Part shown: positions 24,310 to 33,793 of the stretch, piece after piece
Layout of the letters: every line of letters starts with the position of its first letter
Position numbering within the stretch: position 1 is the first letter of the stretch
Origin: M30B80 sp965656935
GTDB taxonomy: Bacteria; Pseudomonadota; Alphaproteobacteria; Rhodobacterales; Rhodobacteraceae
Length of the DNA stretch: 64,000 nucleotides
Direction of reading: 5' to 3'
Assembly (NCBI GenBank): GCA_965656935.1
Contig: CBFHMG010000010.1
Span: 1 to 64,000, forward strand
Position numbers and translations under genes: made by a program
Notes under the pieces: generated by a model
What the model was told of the DNA's origin: nothing
Database searches by the model: none
What the model saw: only the letters and a program-made list of their open reading frames with translations

Positions 24310-25704
24310 TTACATATGGATCACGCGGTCATAGGCGTCCAAGACGCTTTCATGCATCATCTCGGAGAGGGTCGGATGCGGGAAGACCGTCTCCATCAGG
24401 TCTTCCTCGGTGGTCTCGAGCTTTTGGCCAATCACATAGCCTTGGATCAGCTCGGTGACTTCGGCACCGATCATATGCGCGCCAAGCAATTCACCCGTTT
24501 TGGCGTCAAAAACGGTTTTGATCATCCCTTCAGGCTCGCCCAAAGCGATGGCTTTGCCATTGCCGATAAAGGGAAAACGCCCCACTTTGACCGTGTGGCC
24601 GCGCTCTTTGGCCTTGGCCTCGGTCAGGCCCACACTGGCCACTTGCGGATGACAATAGGTGCAGCCCGCGATACTTTCAGGCTTGATCGCATGAACCTTC
24701 TTGCCCGCGATCATATCGGCCACCATCACACCTTCATGGCTGGCTTTATGCGCGAGCCATGGGGCCCCCGCCACATCGCCAATGGCAAAAAGTCCCTCGA
24801 TGCCTGTGCGGCAATATTCATCCGTCACAACATGGGTGCGGTCGATTTTCACGCCAAGCGCTTCAAGGCCCAAATCCTCGACATTGCCGACAATGCCGAC
24901 CGCCGAGATCACGGTATCAAATTCCTGCGTCTCCAGCTTACCGCCAACTTCGATATGCGCCGTCACCTTATCGGCGGCGCGATCAAGCTTTTTCACCATC
25001 GCCTTTTGCAGGATTTTCATACCCTGTTTCTCGAAGCTCTTCTTGGCGAAGGCCGAGATTTCTTCATCCTCAACGGGCAACACGCGGTCCATCACCTCGA
25101 CCACTGTCGTGTCCGCGCCAAGCGTGTTGTAGAAGCTGGCAAACTCGATCCCGATCGCGCCCGAGCCGATCACCAACAATTTTTTGGGCATATGCGGCGG
25201 GGTGAGTGCCGATTTATAGGCCCAGACCCGTTTGCCATCGGCCTCCAGCCCCGGCAATTCGCGGGCCCGCGCGCCTGTGGCGAGGATGATGTTCTTGGCG
25301 GTCAGCGCCTCGGTGCCCTTGTCGGTCTTGACCGAGACCTTGCCTTTCGCAGGCAGGCTGGCCGCACCCATGAAGACCGTGACCTTATTCTTTTTCATCA
25401 GATGCGCCACGCCCGAGCTGAGCTGCTTGGCCACATTGCGCGAGCGTTTGACCACCGCATCCAGATCATATCCGATCCCGTCCGCTTTCAGGCCGAATTC
25501 CTTGGCACGGTGCATCAGGTGGAACACCTCGGAGGATCGCAACATCGCCTTGGTCGGAATACAGCCCCAATTAAGGCAAATCCCGCCCATATGCTCCCGC
25601 TCGACAATCGCGACATTCAGGCCAAGCTGGCTGGCGCGGATGGCCGCAACATAGCCGCCGGGGCCGGCACCGATCACGATGAGATCAAAGTTTTTATCGG
25701 ACAA
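24310..25704 (-). CDS. lpd: Dihydrolipoyl dehydrogenase (E3)
   Basis: A 464-residue flavoprotein that reoxidises dihydrolipoyl groups of 2-oxo acid dehydrogenases or the glycine cleavage system. It has an FAD-binding GAGPGGYVAAIRASQ, redox cysteines Cys43/Cys48 in GGICLNWGCIPTK, an NAD-binding GSGAIGIEFASFY and a C-terminal His443/Glu448 pair in HPTLSE. The start is a TTG, decided by GGAGGAACGACC directly upstream and by the family N-terminus. No E1 or E2 genes are adjacent, so this copy may serve several complexes. It is followed by an MFS gene on the same strand. Confidence 0.96.
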   Translation of the reverse strand: MSDKNFDLIVIGAGPGGYVAAIRASQLGLNVAIVEREHMGGICLNWGCIPTKAMLRSSEVFHLMHRAKEFGLKADGIGYDLDAVVKRSRNVAKQLSSGVAHLMKKNKVTVFMGAASLPAKGKVSVKTDKGTEALTAKNIILATGARARELPGLEADGKRVWAYKSALTPPHMPKKLLVIGSGAIGIEFASFYNTLGADTTVVEVMDRVLPVEDEEISAFAKKSFEKQGMKILQKAMVKKLDRAADKVTAHIEVGGKLETQEFDTVISAVGIVGNVEDLGLEALGVKIDRTHVVTDEYCRTGIEGLFAIGDVAGAPWLAHKASHEGVMVADMIAGKKVHAIKPESIAGCTYCHPQVASVGLTEAKAKERGHTVKVGRFPFIGNGKAIALGEPEGMIKTVFDAKTGELLGAHMIGAEVTELIQGYVIGQKLETTEEDLMETVFPHPTLSEMMHESVLDAYDRVIHM

Positions 25705-25827
25705 GGTCGTTCCTCCAGAACGGTCGATTTGGAATTAGTTCACCATTAAACTATCTGGCGAAACACTGCAATTGCCCACAGTGAACCGAGGGGCGGTTTT
25801 CCCCAAAACCCCATTTAAACTGCCTGA

Positions 25828-26412
25828 TTAAGCCGCGCCTTCCAGTTTGCGGAGGGTATAGCCATAGCCGCCATTGTCCAGATAGCTCTGCTCGGCGGGG
25901 GTCGTTTCGCGGCCAAGCGCTGTGTTGCGATAGGGAAACCGCCCAAACTCACGGATCACTTCGCGATGCGCGCGGGCATGCAATACATTGGGCGCACCCG
26001 TTTCAGGCATTCGTTCAATCATCAAACGGATACAATGATCCTGATCGCTGAGCATTTCGGAATGCATCAAAGGCAGATAGAAAAACTGGCGCTCAGGCTC
26101 GTCAATACGCATATCCCAGCCTTGCTTGATGGCATAGCACGCCGCCGCTTTGGCCCTTTCATCGGTCGAGAAGGCGCGGCCATCTTGGCGGAACATATTT
26201 CGCGGGAACTGATCAAGCAGAATGATCAGCGCCAAGGCCTTGCGGGGATGGCCTGTCCAATCCTCCAGCGCGCCTTTGGCACCTTCCTCCCATAAATCGC
26301 CGAATTTATCGCGGATTTCCTGATCAAAACTGTCATCGGCAACATACCATTTCGGCGGGCCAGCCTGTAACCAGAACTCCAGAATATCCTCGCTTGCATG
26401 GTTTTGCGACAT
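25828..26412 (-). CDS. DUF924 family protein
   Basis: A 194-residue cytoplasmic protein with the DUF924 signature: ILEFWLQAGPPKWYVAD at the start, then LALIILLDQFPRNMFRQDGRAFSTDERA, RQFFYLPLMHSEMLSDQ and REVIREFGRFPYRNTALGRETTPAE. The fold is TPR-like and all-helical; no activity is established. It lies 40 bp after an MFS gene on the same strand and may share its transcript. Confidence 0.92.
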   Translation of the reverse strand: MSQNHASEDILEFWLQAGPPKWYVADDSFDQEIRDKFGDLWEEGAKGALEDWTGHPRKALALIILLDQFPRNMFRQDGRAFSTDERAKAAACYAIKQGWDMRIDEPERQFFYLPLMHSEMLSDQDHCIRLMIERMPETGAPNVLHARAHREVIREFGRFPYRNTALGRETTPAEQSYLDNGGYGYTLRKLEGAA

Positions 26413-26451
26413 GGCTGCTCTTCCCTATTGCCCACCCTAGGCCACCCACCA

Positions 26452-27723
26452 TCAGGCGGCAGGCGGCAGGGTTGTTTCATCCAATTCATCCTGCGTGGCT
26501 TCGGCAAAGACCTCTTGCGCAACCTCAACCGCCACTGCGCTGGCCGAGGCCAAAACAGGCGCGTAGCTGATCGTATCTTCTGTCGCCGTCGAAGGCCGCC
26601 TTGTCATGCGGAACCCTGCATATGTGGCCAAGCCTGCCATAAGCACAGCGAGATACAAGAAGAATCCCTGCGGCCCAAACCAGCCCATCAAGGCCCCCAC
26701 GATAAGCGGCCCTGTAACGGCCCCCACCCCATTAATGAACAATAGCCGCCCGCCAGCCGCCGCCATCTGATCGGGCTCCAGAAAATCATTCGTATGGGCC
26801 AAGAGCAAAGCATAGAGCGGATTGGCCATCGCTCCGACTGCAAAAGCGGCGATCAGAAGCAGGTAGAAGCTGCTGCTATAGATGGCGCTGATCGCGGCCA
26901 CGGTACCGATTGCCGCCACACCCGCGATCAGAACACGGCGATCCATTCGGTCGGATATCCAGCCAATCGGGAATTGCAAAAGCAAGCCACCCACATAGAT
27001 CGCCCCCACAAACAGTGAAATCTCGGCAAGGCTGAGATCGGATTGCGTGCCGTAGACCGCGCTCATCCCAAACAGGGCGGCGTAAACTGCCCCCATAACA
27101 AAGATGCCGATACAGCCAAGAGGTGAGAGGTGGAAAACCTCGAGAAAACTCATCGGCTCTGTGGTCTCGAAGGCAGGTGTTGGCGTGACTGACAGCAAAA
27201 TCGGCGCGAAGCTGAGGCTCACCAAAACCGACAGAACCACAAACAGAATATAGCCCGACGGGTCGCCCAGAACCAGAAGGCCTTGCGCCGCCACAAGCCC
27301 CGACATTTGCACGATCATGTAAAGCGACAAGGCCTGACCACGCGTTTCATTGCTGGCCGAGTTATTGAGCCAACTTTCCGCCGTCACATACACGGCCGAG
27401 AAACAAAACCCGATGACCACGCGCAGCAAGGTCCAGACAACCGGATCGGCGATGGCGGGATAAAGGATCAACACCGCCGAGATGACCGAGCCGAGGGCCG
27501 CAAAGGTTCTGATATGGCCGACACGGCGGATCAGATCAGGGGCCATTTGCGAGCCGCCCAAGAAGCCAAGGAAATAGGCCGACATGATCACGGACATCCA
27601 GAAGGTCGAGAACCCCTCGATGTCGCCACGCACGCCCAAAAGCGTGCCTTGCAAGCCGTTTCCGACCATCAACAACAACATGCCGAGCAAAAGCGGCCAA
27701 GACGAGCGGATAACATAGAGCAT
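26452..27723 (-). CDS. MFS transporter (YcaD-like)
   Basis: A 423-residue inner-membrane protein with about 12 transmembrane helices. It begins PLLLGMLLLMVGNGLQGTLL, typical of the YcaD/YfkF-like MFS group, and has FLGGSQMAPDLIRRVGHIR in the first half and GWISDRMDRRVLIAG as motif A in the second. The C-terminal 40 residues are a soluble acidic tail (VAVEVAQEVFAEATQDELDE). GAGGATG precedes the ATG. Substrate unknown. It follows queA on the same strand after 56 bp. Confidence 0.9.
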   Translation of the reverse strand: MLYVIRSSWPLLLGMLLLMVGNGLQGTLLGVRGDIEGFSTFWMSVIMSAYFLGFLGGSQMAPDLIRRVGHIRTFAALGSVISAVLILYPAIADPVVWTLLRVVIGFCFSAVYVTAESWLNNSASNETRGQALSLYMIVQMSGLVAAQGLLVLGDPSGYILFVVLSVLVSLSFAPILLSVTPTPAFETTEPMSFLEVFHLSPLGCIGIFVMGAVYAALFGMSAVYGTQSDLSLAEISLFVGAIYVGGLLLQFPIGWISDRMDRRVLIAGVAAIGTVAAISAIYSSSFYLLLIAAFAVGAMANPLYALLLAHTNDFLEPDQMAAAGGRLLFINGVGAVTGPLIVGALMGWFGPQGFFLYLAVLMAGLATYAGFRMTRRPSTATEDTISYAPVLASASAVAVEVAQEVFAEATQDELDETTLPPAA

Positions 27724-27779
27724 GGCACATCCTCACAGGGTCAGTCTTGAGTGTTTAGGGCGCGACACGGCCCCGTCTG

Positions 27780-28835
27780 TCACATCTGCGACGGAAACAG
27801 GATCGAAGCGTCTCCATAAGAAAAAAATCTGTAATCCGATGCCACGGCATGCGCATAAATCTCGCGCAGCCTGTCCTGCCCCATCAGGGCCGAGACCAGC
27901 ATCATCAGGGTTGATTTGGGAAGGTGGAAATTGGTCATCAGCGCATCCGTGATTTTGAACTGATAGCCTGGATAGATGAAAATATCGGTTTCGCCCTGCC
28001 AGACGGGCATATGACCATCCGCCAAGGCCGCCGTCTCGATTAGGCGCAAGGCGGTGGTGCCCACGGGAATGATCCGCCCTCCGGCTGCGCGGGTCGCGTT
28101 GATCTCGGCGGCAGCCTGTGCGCCGATCTCGCCCCATTCGGCATGCATTTTATGGGTAGCGACATCCTCGACGGTGACGGGCAGAAAGGTGCCCGCGCCC
28201 ACATGCAGGGTGACAAAACTCAAATCGACCCCGCGCGCTTTGAGGGCCGCCAGCAGCGCCTCGTCGAAATGCAGGCTGGCCGTGGGCGCGGCCACCGCGC
28301 CCTGATTGCGCGCCCAAACGGTTTGATAATCCTCAAGATCCTGCGCATCCGAGGGGCGTTTGCTTTCGATATAAGGGGGCAGCGGCATGGCGCCTGCAGC
28401 GTTCAAAGCGGCGTCAAAATCATCGCCCTCAAGGTTGAAGCGCAGGCGCAAGCCCCCCTCAAGCGCGGTCACTTCTGCGCTCAACTCCGTTGAGAAATTC
28501 ACCACCTCGCCAAGGGCCAATTTGCGCATCGGTTTGGCCAAACCCGACCATGTGCCATCGGCCTGCGGCTCCAGAAGGGTCACTTCGATCTTGGCGCTGA
28601 CCCGCCCTTGCGCGCTGTCGCGCCAGCGCTGGCCGCGCAGGCGCGCGGGAAGAACCTTGGTGTCATTCAGGATCAACCGATCACCCGCCTGCAAAATATC
28701 CGGCAGATCAAAGACATGCCGATCGAAGGTATCCGCGCCTTGCGCCACCAAAAGCCGCGCCGAACTGCGCGGTTTGGCAGGGCGCGTGGCGATCAGACGC
28801 TCAGGCAGGTCGAAATCAAAATCAGACAGTTTCAT
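27780..28835 (-). CDS. queA: S-adenosylmethionine:tRNA ribosyltransferase-isomerase
   Basis: A 351-residue enzyme that transfers the ribose of SAM to preQ1-tRNA to make epoxyqueuosine. Family motifs are FDFDLPERLIATRPAKPR at the start, DRLILNDTKVLPARL, PLPPYI, YQTVWARNQGAVAAPTASLHF and HVGAGTFLPV. TNFHLPKSTLMMLVSALMG is close to the end. Length is normal. It lies 15 bp after an AsmA-like gene on the same strand, so the two may be co-transcribed. With tgt at 13.3 kb, it shows that the organism makes queuosine. Confidence 0.97.
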   Translation of the reverse strand: MKLSDFDFDLPERLIATRPAKPRSSARLLVAQGADTFDRHVFDLPDILQAGDRLILNDTKVLPARLRGQRWRDSAQGRVSAKIEVTLLEPQADGTWSGLAKPMRKLALGEVVNFSTELSAEVTALEGGLRLRFNLEGDDFDAALNAAGAMPLPPYIESKRPSDAQDLEDYQTVWARNQGAVAAPTASLHFDEALLAALKARGVDLSFVTLHVGAGTFLPVTVEDVATHKMHAEWGEIGAQAAAEINATRAAGGRIIPVGTTALRLIETAALADGHMPVWQGETDIFIYPGYQFKITDALMTNFHLPKSTLMMLVSALMGQDRLREIYAHAVASDYRFFSYGDASILFPSQM

Positions 28836-28850
28836 GCGGCATTCTCGGGT

Positions 28851-31800
28851 TCATTCGGCAAGCTCGGGGGGCGGGCGGCGGAAAATCTCGCGGAAAATTC
28901 CAGGTGTCAGGATGGAGAGCGGATTAACATTGACCCGCAGCGCATCTGCAGGCCCGCTGAGGCGATAGGAAAAGCCGAACAGCCCCTCGCGACGCGGGGC
29001 AAATAGCGCACCAAACAGGCCGTTAATGGCATAAAAGGGTGAGACCACGCCTTGCATATCGATCTGCCCTGCTTCGATGTCGTAAAGGCCATCCATGCTG
29101 ATCCCCATCGAGGGACCAATGGCCGAGCCCTCCAATATTTGGATCGCGCGCGGCGTCAAGCGAAAGCGTCCCTCGACCTGCCCCAGATTGATCCCTTGGC
29201 CGCCAAGCTGCTCTAGCAGCCCCACCACCGAAATCAGGTTGAGCAATTCTGCCATCACAGGCGCATCGCGCAGACGTGGGTTCTCGATGCTCAGAGTGCC
29301 ATCAAACACGCCCGCCTCCCCCGTGGGTTGCAAGGCCAATTCCATCGCACCGCCATAGGCGTTTTGCATGATGCCTGCCGCGCGCAAAACCGCCCCGCCA
29401 TTATCGGCATTGATCAAGATGGCCGTGCCCGTATCAGTGTTCACAAGGCGGCCCGTGATCGGCACCGCGCCGTTGACATTGGCTTGGAAATTGCCAGACA
29501 GCCCGCCATTATTGGCCAGATCAGCCCGTAATTCCGTCAGGGCGATCCCGCGCGAGACCTCCAGCCGATCCAGCGCCACCGAAAGCGGCCCCGCCTGCCC
29601 GCTGCCCGCAGATGGCGCAGGGTCCAGACCGCGCAAATCAAGCCGCCCTGACCTGACCTCGATCAGCGGCGCTTGGCCTTGCCCGCGAGAGACAAGCCCG
29701 CCTTGCACATTGAGCCAATTCCCGATGACAAACCGCTCCAGATCAAGCCTTTGGAACAGCCCCCCTTCCCCAAGACCGATCGCGCCTTCCAGCTCCAACC
29801 CACTGACATCAAGCGATATATCGGCATTGGACGGGTTCGGACCAAGCATCATATCAAGCTGCAATTGCCCTGTCGCGCTACGGCTTGACGCCCATCCCAA
29901 AGCGGGGATGGACAGCCCGACCCCATCCAGATCAGAGCTGAGCGACAGCGCAGGTGCTGCGCCATTTGGCGGGATATCCAAGCTGAATTGCGCCCGCCCC
30001 GCGCCTGAGACCAGACCGGGCGGCAGGGTGATCCCGAGCGCATCCAGATTTTCGGGCGACAAGGGCGCGCTGCCCTCGGCACGGCTGGCCACAGGCTCGC
30101 CCGCCCCCATTGGAGCGGACCAATTGCCCGATATCGCCACCCCGTCTAACGCTGCTTGGCCGCTGATGGCGACCTGCTCGGATGTGACCGATATCGCGAG
30201 GCGATCAGCCGTCAAAAGGCGGTCAGGAACGATCTCGCTGGAGCGCAGGTTGAACCCCGTGCCCTCGATATCAAGCCTCATATCGTCGGGGTTTTGCCCC
30301 CGTATCAGACGCAGGCCCAAACTGCCCGAAGCCTCAACACGGCCCGAGGCAAGCGTGGCGGGATCAAGACGGCTGGAATTGCGCAACAGATTGGTGGGCG
30401 GCAGCGCCAAAAGGCTCAATAAATCAGGTATTTGGCTTGCGATCTCAAGCTGCACAACCGCATCAGGGCCACGCATTCGGGCATTCTCAACCACGAAGCT
30501 TGAACCCGCCACATCGACATTTCCGCCATTTGGCGCGGGCATAACACCTTCATCAACCTGCACCACCAGACGCGGGCCGATCATGGAAAGATAGCCTGCG
30601 GCGTCTTCCAAAGGCGGGAAATTAGGGGTCAGGCGGGCCGTGGTCTGCGCGAAATCAAGGCGCAAAGCCTCGACCGGATCGCGGTCAGGCGCGCGCCTGA
30701 TTGCAAATTCGATATTGGAGGCTTGGCCTGCGATGATGTTTTCATCCACCCATCTGCGCGTCCGCTCAACCGCGCGGGTTGGCCAATAGGCAAGCACGTC
30801 TCGCGGGTCTGCCTCGGGGATATTTGCATCAATACTCAGCGCAAAGCCGTCAGCCATCGCCTCGATAAAGCCCGAAGCACTCAACTCGATATCATCTTTG
30901 AAGAGCACCGCCTGCCCGATATCAAGCCGCATATTAGGCTCAAGCGAGAGACGAATATCAGCGGCCCCGCCATCCAATTCACGCTCGGTTTCATACAGCT
31001 CAAAAGGGTTGGCGCGGATATCTTGCAACTGGAACTGGCCGACAAAACTGTTCTCGGCCTCCACCAGATCGGCATGCCCCGTGGCGGTGAAGCTCAAAAC
31101 GGGAGAGGCCAACGAAAATTCAGTGAAGCTGAGCCGCGCGGCCTCGGCATCGAACTCGAAATAGACATCCAGCGCCTCAAACGGGATCGGATCGATCGTG
31201 TCATTGGGGGTAATCTCGCCCACCCCCATGCCAAGATGGCCCGACAGATCGCCCAAAGTGCCATCATCAGCCAGCCGCGTGATCAAAGAGCCCGAGATCG
31301 GCGCGCGCAGCAGATCAAGCCAAGCCAGCGCAGGCGTGCTGGTGGCGACATCGCGCGCTGACATATCATCGAACTGGATGCGCATATCGGTGTTTTGCGT
31401 CTCTGGGTTACGCGTAACCGCAAAGGCCAGCCGCCCGTCCCGCGTACCCGTGATATCGCCGCTGACCGACAGGGTCAGAACGGGGCCCTTGCGATCCAGC
31501 GACAGGCTGCCGTCACTGGCGCGGATCACCTGCCCCGTCATCGCATCTTGCATATTGATGCTCAGCCCCTGCCCCTCAACCCGTTCAAGTCGTTCGAAAA
31601 ACGGGCCTGCAAACATCTCGTCAATGCGTGCAAGGCTTTCCTCCAGCCCGAGCGCAGAGGCCTCTTCGGCCTCGGCGAAAGCCAGATCTAGCTGGCCCGT
31701 CTCATCGCGCGACAAGGTCAGCGCGGCCCCATCAAACACCACTTCGATCGGGCGCAATTGACGCCTGAGAAGTGCCGCCCCTTCCATCATGATCGACACT

Positions 31801-32156
31801 TCAGGGAAGGAGGCGCGCACACCTGCCTCATCGCGCAGAGCGACCTCGCTCAACAGGATGCGCGGGCGGCGGGAGCCATCGACCATCGCAAGGCTGATAT
31901 CACCCAGACTGACCGCATTTTCTCCCATGGATCTGTCGATCTGCGCCGCAATGCGCTGCTGCACGCCTTGAGGCAGGCTCAGCGGGCTTTCCCCCAGCCG
32001 CCAGATCAGAAGAAGAACAGCCAAAAGCGCGAATGCGACCAGCGAGATCACCGCAGCCAGCACATAGCGCAAGGCAGGCCAGCCCCAACGCCGCCGCTTG
32101 GAGCGCTCAGAGGGCGCATCCGCTTGCGGGTCTGGCATATCCTCGGCCTTAGCCAT
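28851..32156 (-). CDS. AsmA/DUF3971-like envelope protein
   Basis: A 1101-residue protein with a short basic cytoplasmic tail (ERSKRRRWGW), one N-terminal transmembrane helix (YVLAAVISLVAFALLAVLLLIW, about 30-52) and a very long beta-rich periplasmic part. The region after the helix (SLPQGVQQRIAAQIDRSM...VSLGDISLAM) and the C-terminus (GQIDMQGVVSPFYAINGLFGA) fit the DUF3971/AsmA-like C-terminal domains of the YhdP/TamB superfamily, bridge-like proteins thought to carry phospholipid to the outer membrane. The ATG at 32156 is preferred since GGGGA is six bases upstream. It is divergent from bcp. Confidence 0.85.
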   Translation of the reverse strand: MAKAEDMPDPQADAPSERSKRRRWGWPALRYVLAAVISLVAFALLAVLLLIWRLGESPLSLPQGVQQRIAAQIDRSMGENAVSLGDISLAMVDGSRRPRILLSEVALRDEAGVRASFPEVSIMMEGAALLRRQLRPIEVVFDGAALTLSRDETGQLDLAFAEAEEASALGLEESLARIDEMFAGPFFERLERVEGQGLSINMQDAMTGQVIRASDGSLSLDRKGPVLTLSVSGDITGTRDGRLAFAVTRNPETQNTDMRIQFDDMSARDVATSTPALAWLDLLRAPISGSLITRLADDGTLGDLSGHLGMGVGEITPNDTIDPIPFEALDVYFEFDAEAARLSFTEFSLASPVLSFTATGHADLVEAENSFVGQFQLQDIRANPFELYETERELDGGAADIRLSLEPNMRLDIGQAVLFKDDIELSASGFIEAMADGFALSIDANIPEADPRDVLAYWPTRAVERTRRWVDENIIAGQASNIEFAIRRAPDRDPVEALRLDFAQTTARLTPNFPPLEDAAGYLSMIGPRLVVQVDEGVMPAPNGGNVDVAGSSFVVENARMRGPDAVVQLEIASQIPDLLSLLALPPTNLLRNSSRLDPATLASGRVEASGSLGLRLIRGQNPDDMRLDIEGTGFNLRSSEIVPDRLLTADRLAISVTSEQVAISGQAALDGVAISGNWSAPMGAGEPVASRAEGSAPLSPENLDALGITLPPGLVSGAGRAQFSLDIPPNGAAPALSLSSDLDGVGLSIPALGWASSRSATGQLQLDMMLGPNPSNADISLDVSGLELEGAIGLGEGGLFQRLDLERFVIGNWLNVQGGLVSRGQGQAPLIEVRSGRLDLRGLDPAPSAGSGQAGPLSVALDRLEVSRGIALTELRADLANNGGLSGNFQANVNGAVPITGRLVNTDTGTAILINADNGGAVLRAAGIMQNAYGGAMELALQPTGEAGVFDGTLSIENPRLRDAPVMAELLNLISVVGLLEQLGGQGINLGQVEGRFRLTPRAIQILEGSAIGPSMGISMDGLYDIEAGQIDMQGVVSPFYAINGLFGALFAPRREGLFGFSYRLSGPADALRVNVNPLSILTPGIFREIFRRPPPELAE

Positions 32157-32307
32157 TTCCATTCCCCGAACAAGGGCCGCTTTTGAGGGCAATTTTGGTC
32201 ATTTGGACGCCGTTCATTCCCAAGCTGCTCTTTATCTTTCCGCCAAAACACCTAGCTTGCAAATCAAGCGTGCGACAGGCCCGTTTCATATAATGAATGA
32301 GGATAAA

Positions 32308-32769
32308 ATGATCGATACTGGTGATACAGCCCCCGACTTCACTTTGCCACGCGATGGTGGCGGCGAGATTACCCTGTCAGACCTCAAGCCCCAGAAGGTC
32401 GTTTTGTATTTCTACCCCAAGGACGACACGCCGGGCTGCACCAAGGAAGCCATCGGGTTCACCGAGCATGTCAAAGCCTTTGAGGAGGCAGGTGCCATGA
32501 TCATCGGCGTCTCCAAGGACCCTGTCTCGAAACATGATAAATTCGTTGCAAAACATGATCTTGGCATCGCCCTCGTCTCGGATGAGGCCAGTAATCTGTG
32601 CGAACGCTATGGCACATGGGTCGAGAAGAACATGTATGGCAAAAAATATATGGGAATAGAGCGCGCCACCTTCCTGATCGATGGCAATGGTCAGATCGCG
32701 CAGGTCTGGCGCAAGGTCAAAGTGCCCGGCCATGTCGAGGCGGTTCTGGACGCGGTCAAAGCCCTGTGA
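32308..32769 (+). CDS. bcp: Thioredoxin-dependent thiol peroxidase Bcp (PrxQ-type)
   Basis: A 153-residue peroxiredoxin reducing hydrogen and organic peroxides. The peroxidatic cysteine is Cys44 in YPKDDTPGCTKEA. The position of the common resolving cysteine five residues later is Ile49, so this is not the C-x4-C type; Cys98 (ASNLCERYG) may resolve the sulfenic acid or the enzyme may work as a 1-Cys form. The ATG at 32308 is preferred over one five codons upstream because of GAGGA. The downstream gene starts at an overlapping GTGA. Confidence 0.95.
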   Translation: MIDTGDTAPDFTLPRDGGGEITLSDLKPQKVVLYFYPKDDTPGCTKEAIGFTEHVKAFEEAGAMIIGVSKDPVSKHDKFVAKHDLGIALVSDEASNLCERYGTWVEKNMYGKKYMGIERATFLIDGNGQIAQVWRKVKVPGHVEAVLDAVKAL

Positions 32770-33605
32770 GCGCGCCCAAGACCCTGACAGAAATGGCCTG
32801 CGCGGTTCTTGAGACGGCGCAGGCGCGGGAAAAAACGGCCCTGTCCCGCGAATATGCAGCGCTTTGGCGCGCCTCGCGGGATGGACGCGCGCCTGCCATT
32901 CCCATTGGCACAGCCACCCCGCCGCTTACACCCGCGCGCCCTGATGCGCCCTCCTTGCTTGACCCCCGCGATGTGCCCCGCCGCAAACCCGGCTCGGTTG
33001 AGGGGCGCAAGGCCATTTTACATGCGGTCGCCCATATCGAACTAAACGCCGTTGACCTGCATTGGGACATCATAGCGCGCTTCGGACATATCCCGATGCC
33101 AATGGGGTATTATGATGACTGGGTAAAATCGGCTGATGAGGAATCCAAACATTTCAATCTGGTAGCGGATTGTCTTGAAGCAATGGGCAGCCATTATGGC
33201 GCCATGGCCGCCCATGCCGGCATGTGGCGCGCCGCCGAAGACACACGCGATGATCTGCTGGGGCGTTTGGCCGTTGTGCCCATGGTGCTTGAGGCCCGCG
33301 GCCTCGATGTAACACCAGGGATGATCGATATTTTCGCCCGCGCAAAAGACGACCCCGCCGCCAGTCAAGCGGTGGATGCGATGAAGGTCATCTATGCCGA
33401 AGAAGTCCACCACGTCGCCTATGGCTCGAAATGGTTTCACTTCCTATGCGGCCGCGATGACATTGACCCGAAGGACGCCTTCCACAGCCTCGTGCAACGC
33501 TATTTCCATGGCGGGTTGAAGCCACCCTTCAATGAAGAAAAGCGCGCCGAGGCTGGAATTCCCCCAGATTTCTACTGGCCCTTGGCCGAAGAGAAACAGA
33601 GATGA
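32766..33605 (+). CDS. DUF455 ferritin-like domain protein
   Basis: A 279-residue protein of the DUF455 family. The C-terminal two thirds form a ferritin-like four-helix bundle with carboxylate/His ligands: HAVAHIELNAVDLHWD, SADEESKHFNLV, MVLEARGLDVTPGM and IYAEEVHHVAYG. These give a typical ExxH pattern for a di-metal site. Some relatives act on tRNA (MiaE-like), but no activity is known here. The GTG at 32766 overlapping the bcp stop is taken as start; an ATG at 32793 is possible. Pairing with bcp suggests a link to oxidative or metal stress. Confidence 0.9.
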   Translation: MSAPKTLTEMACAVLETAQAREKTALSREYAALWRASRDGRAPAIPIGTATPPLTPARPDAPSLLDPRDVPRRKPGSVEGRKAILHAVAHIELNAVDLHWDIIARFGHIPMPMGYYDDWVKSADEESKHFNLVADCLEAMGSHYGAMAAHAGMWRAAEDTRDDLLGRLAVVPMVLEARGLDVTPGMIDIFARAKDDPAASQAVDAMKVIYAEEVHHVAYGSKWFHFLCGRDDIDPKDAFHSLVQRYFHGGLKPPFNEEKRAEAGIPPDFYWPLAEEKQR

Positions 33606-33793
33606 CCGCGCCAAGCAGGCGCATGGTCGGCGAATTCCTGCCCATAAGTGCCTGAAATGGCATGTTTTGCCGATCTGGCGAGATTAATTATTGAGCCAAG
33701 ATTCCGCATAGCGTATCCATGTCGGAGATTTAGGCCTGAACGACCGTGGGGACGGGGGTATTCAGGTCAGGGAGCTAAAAGGGCAAAGACCAA

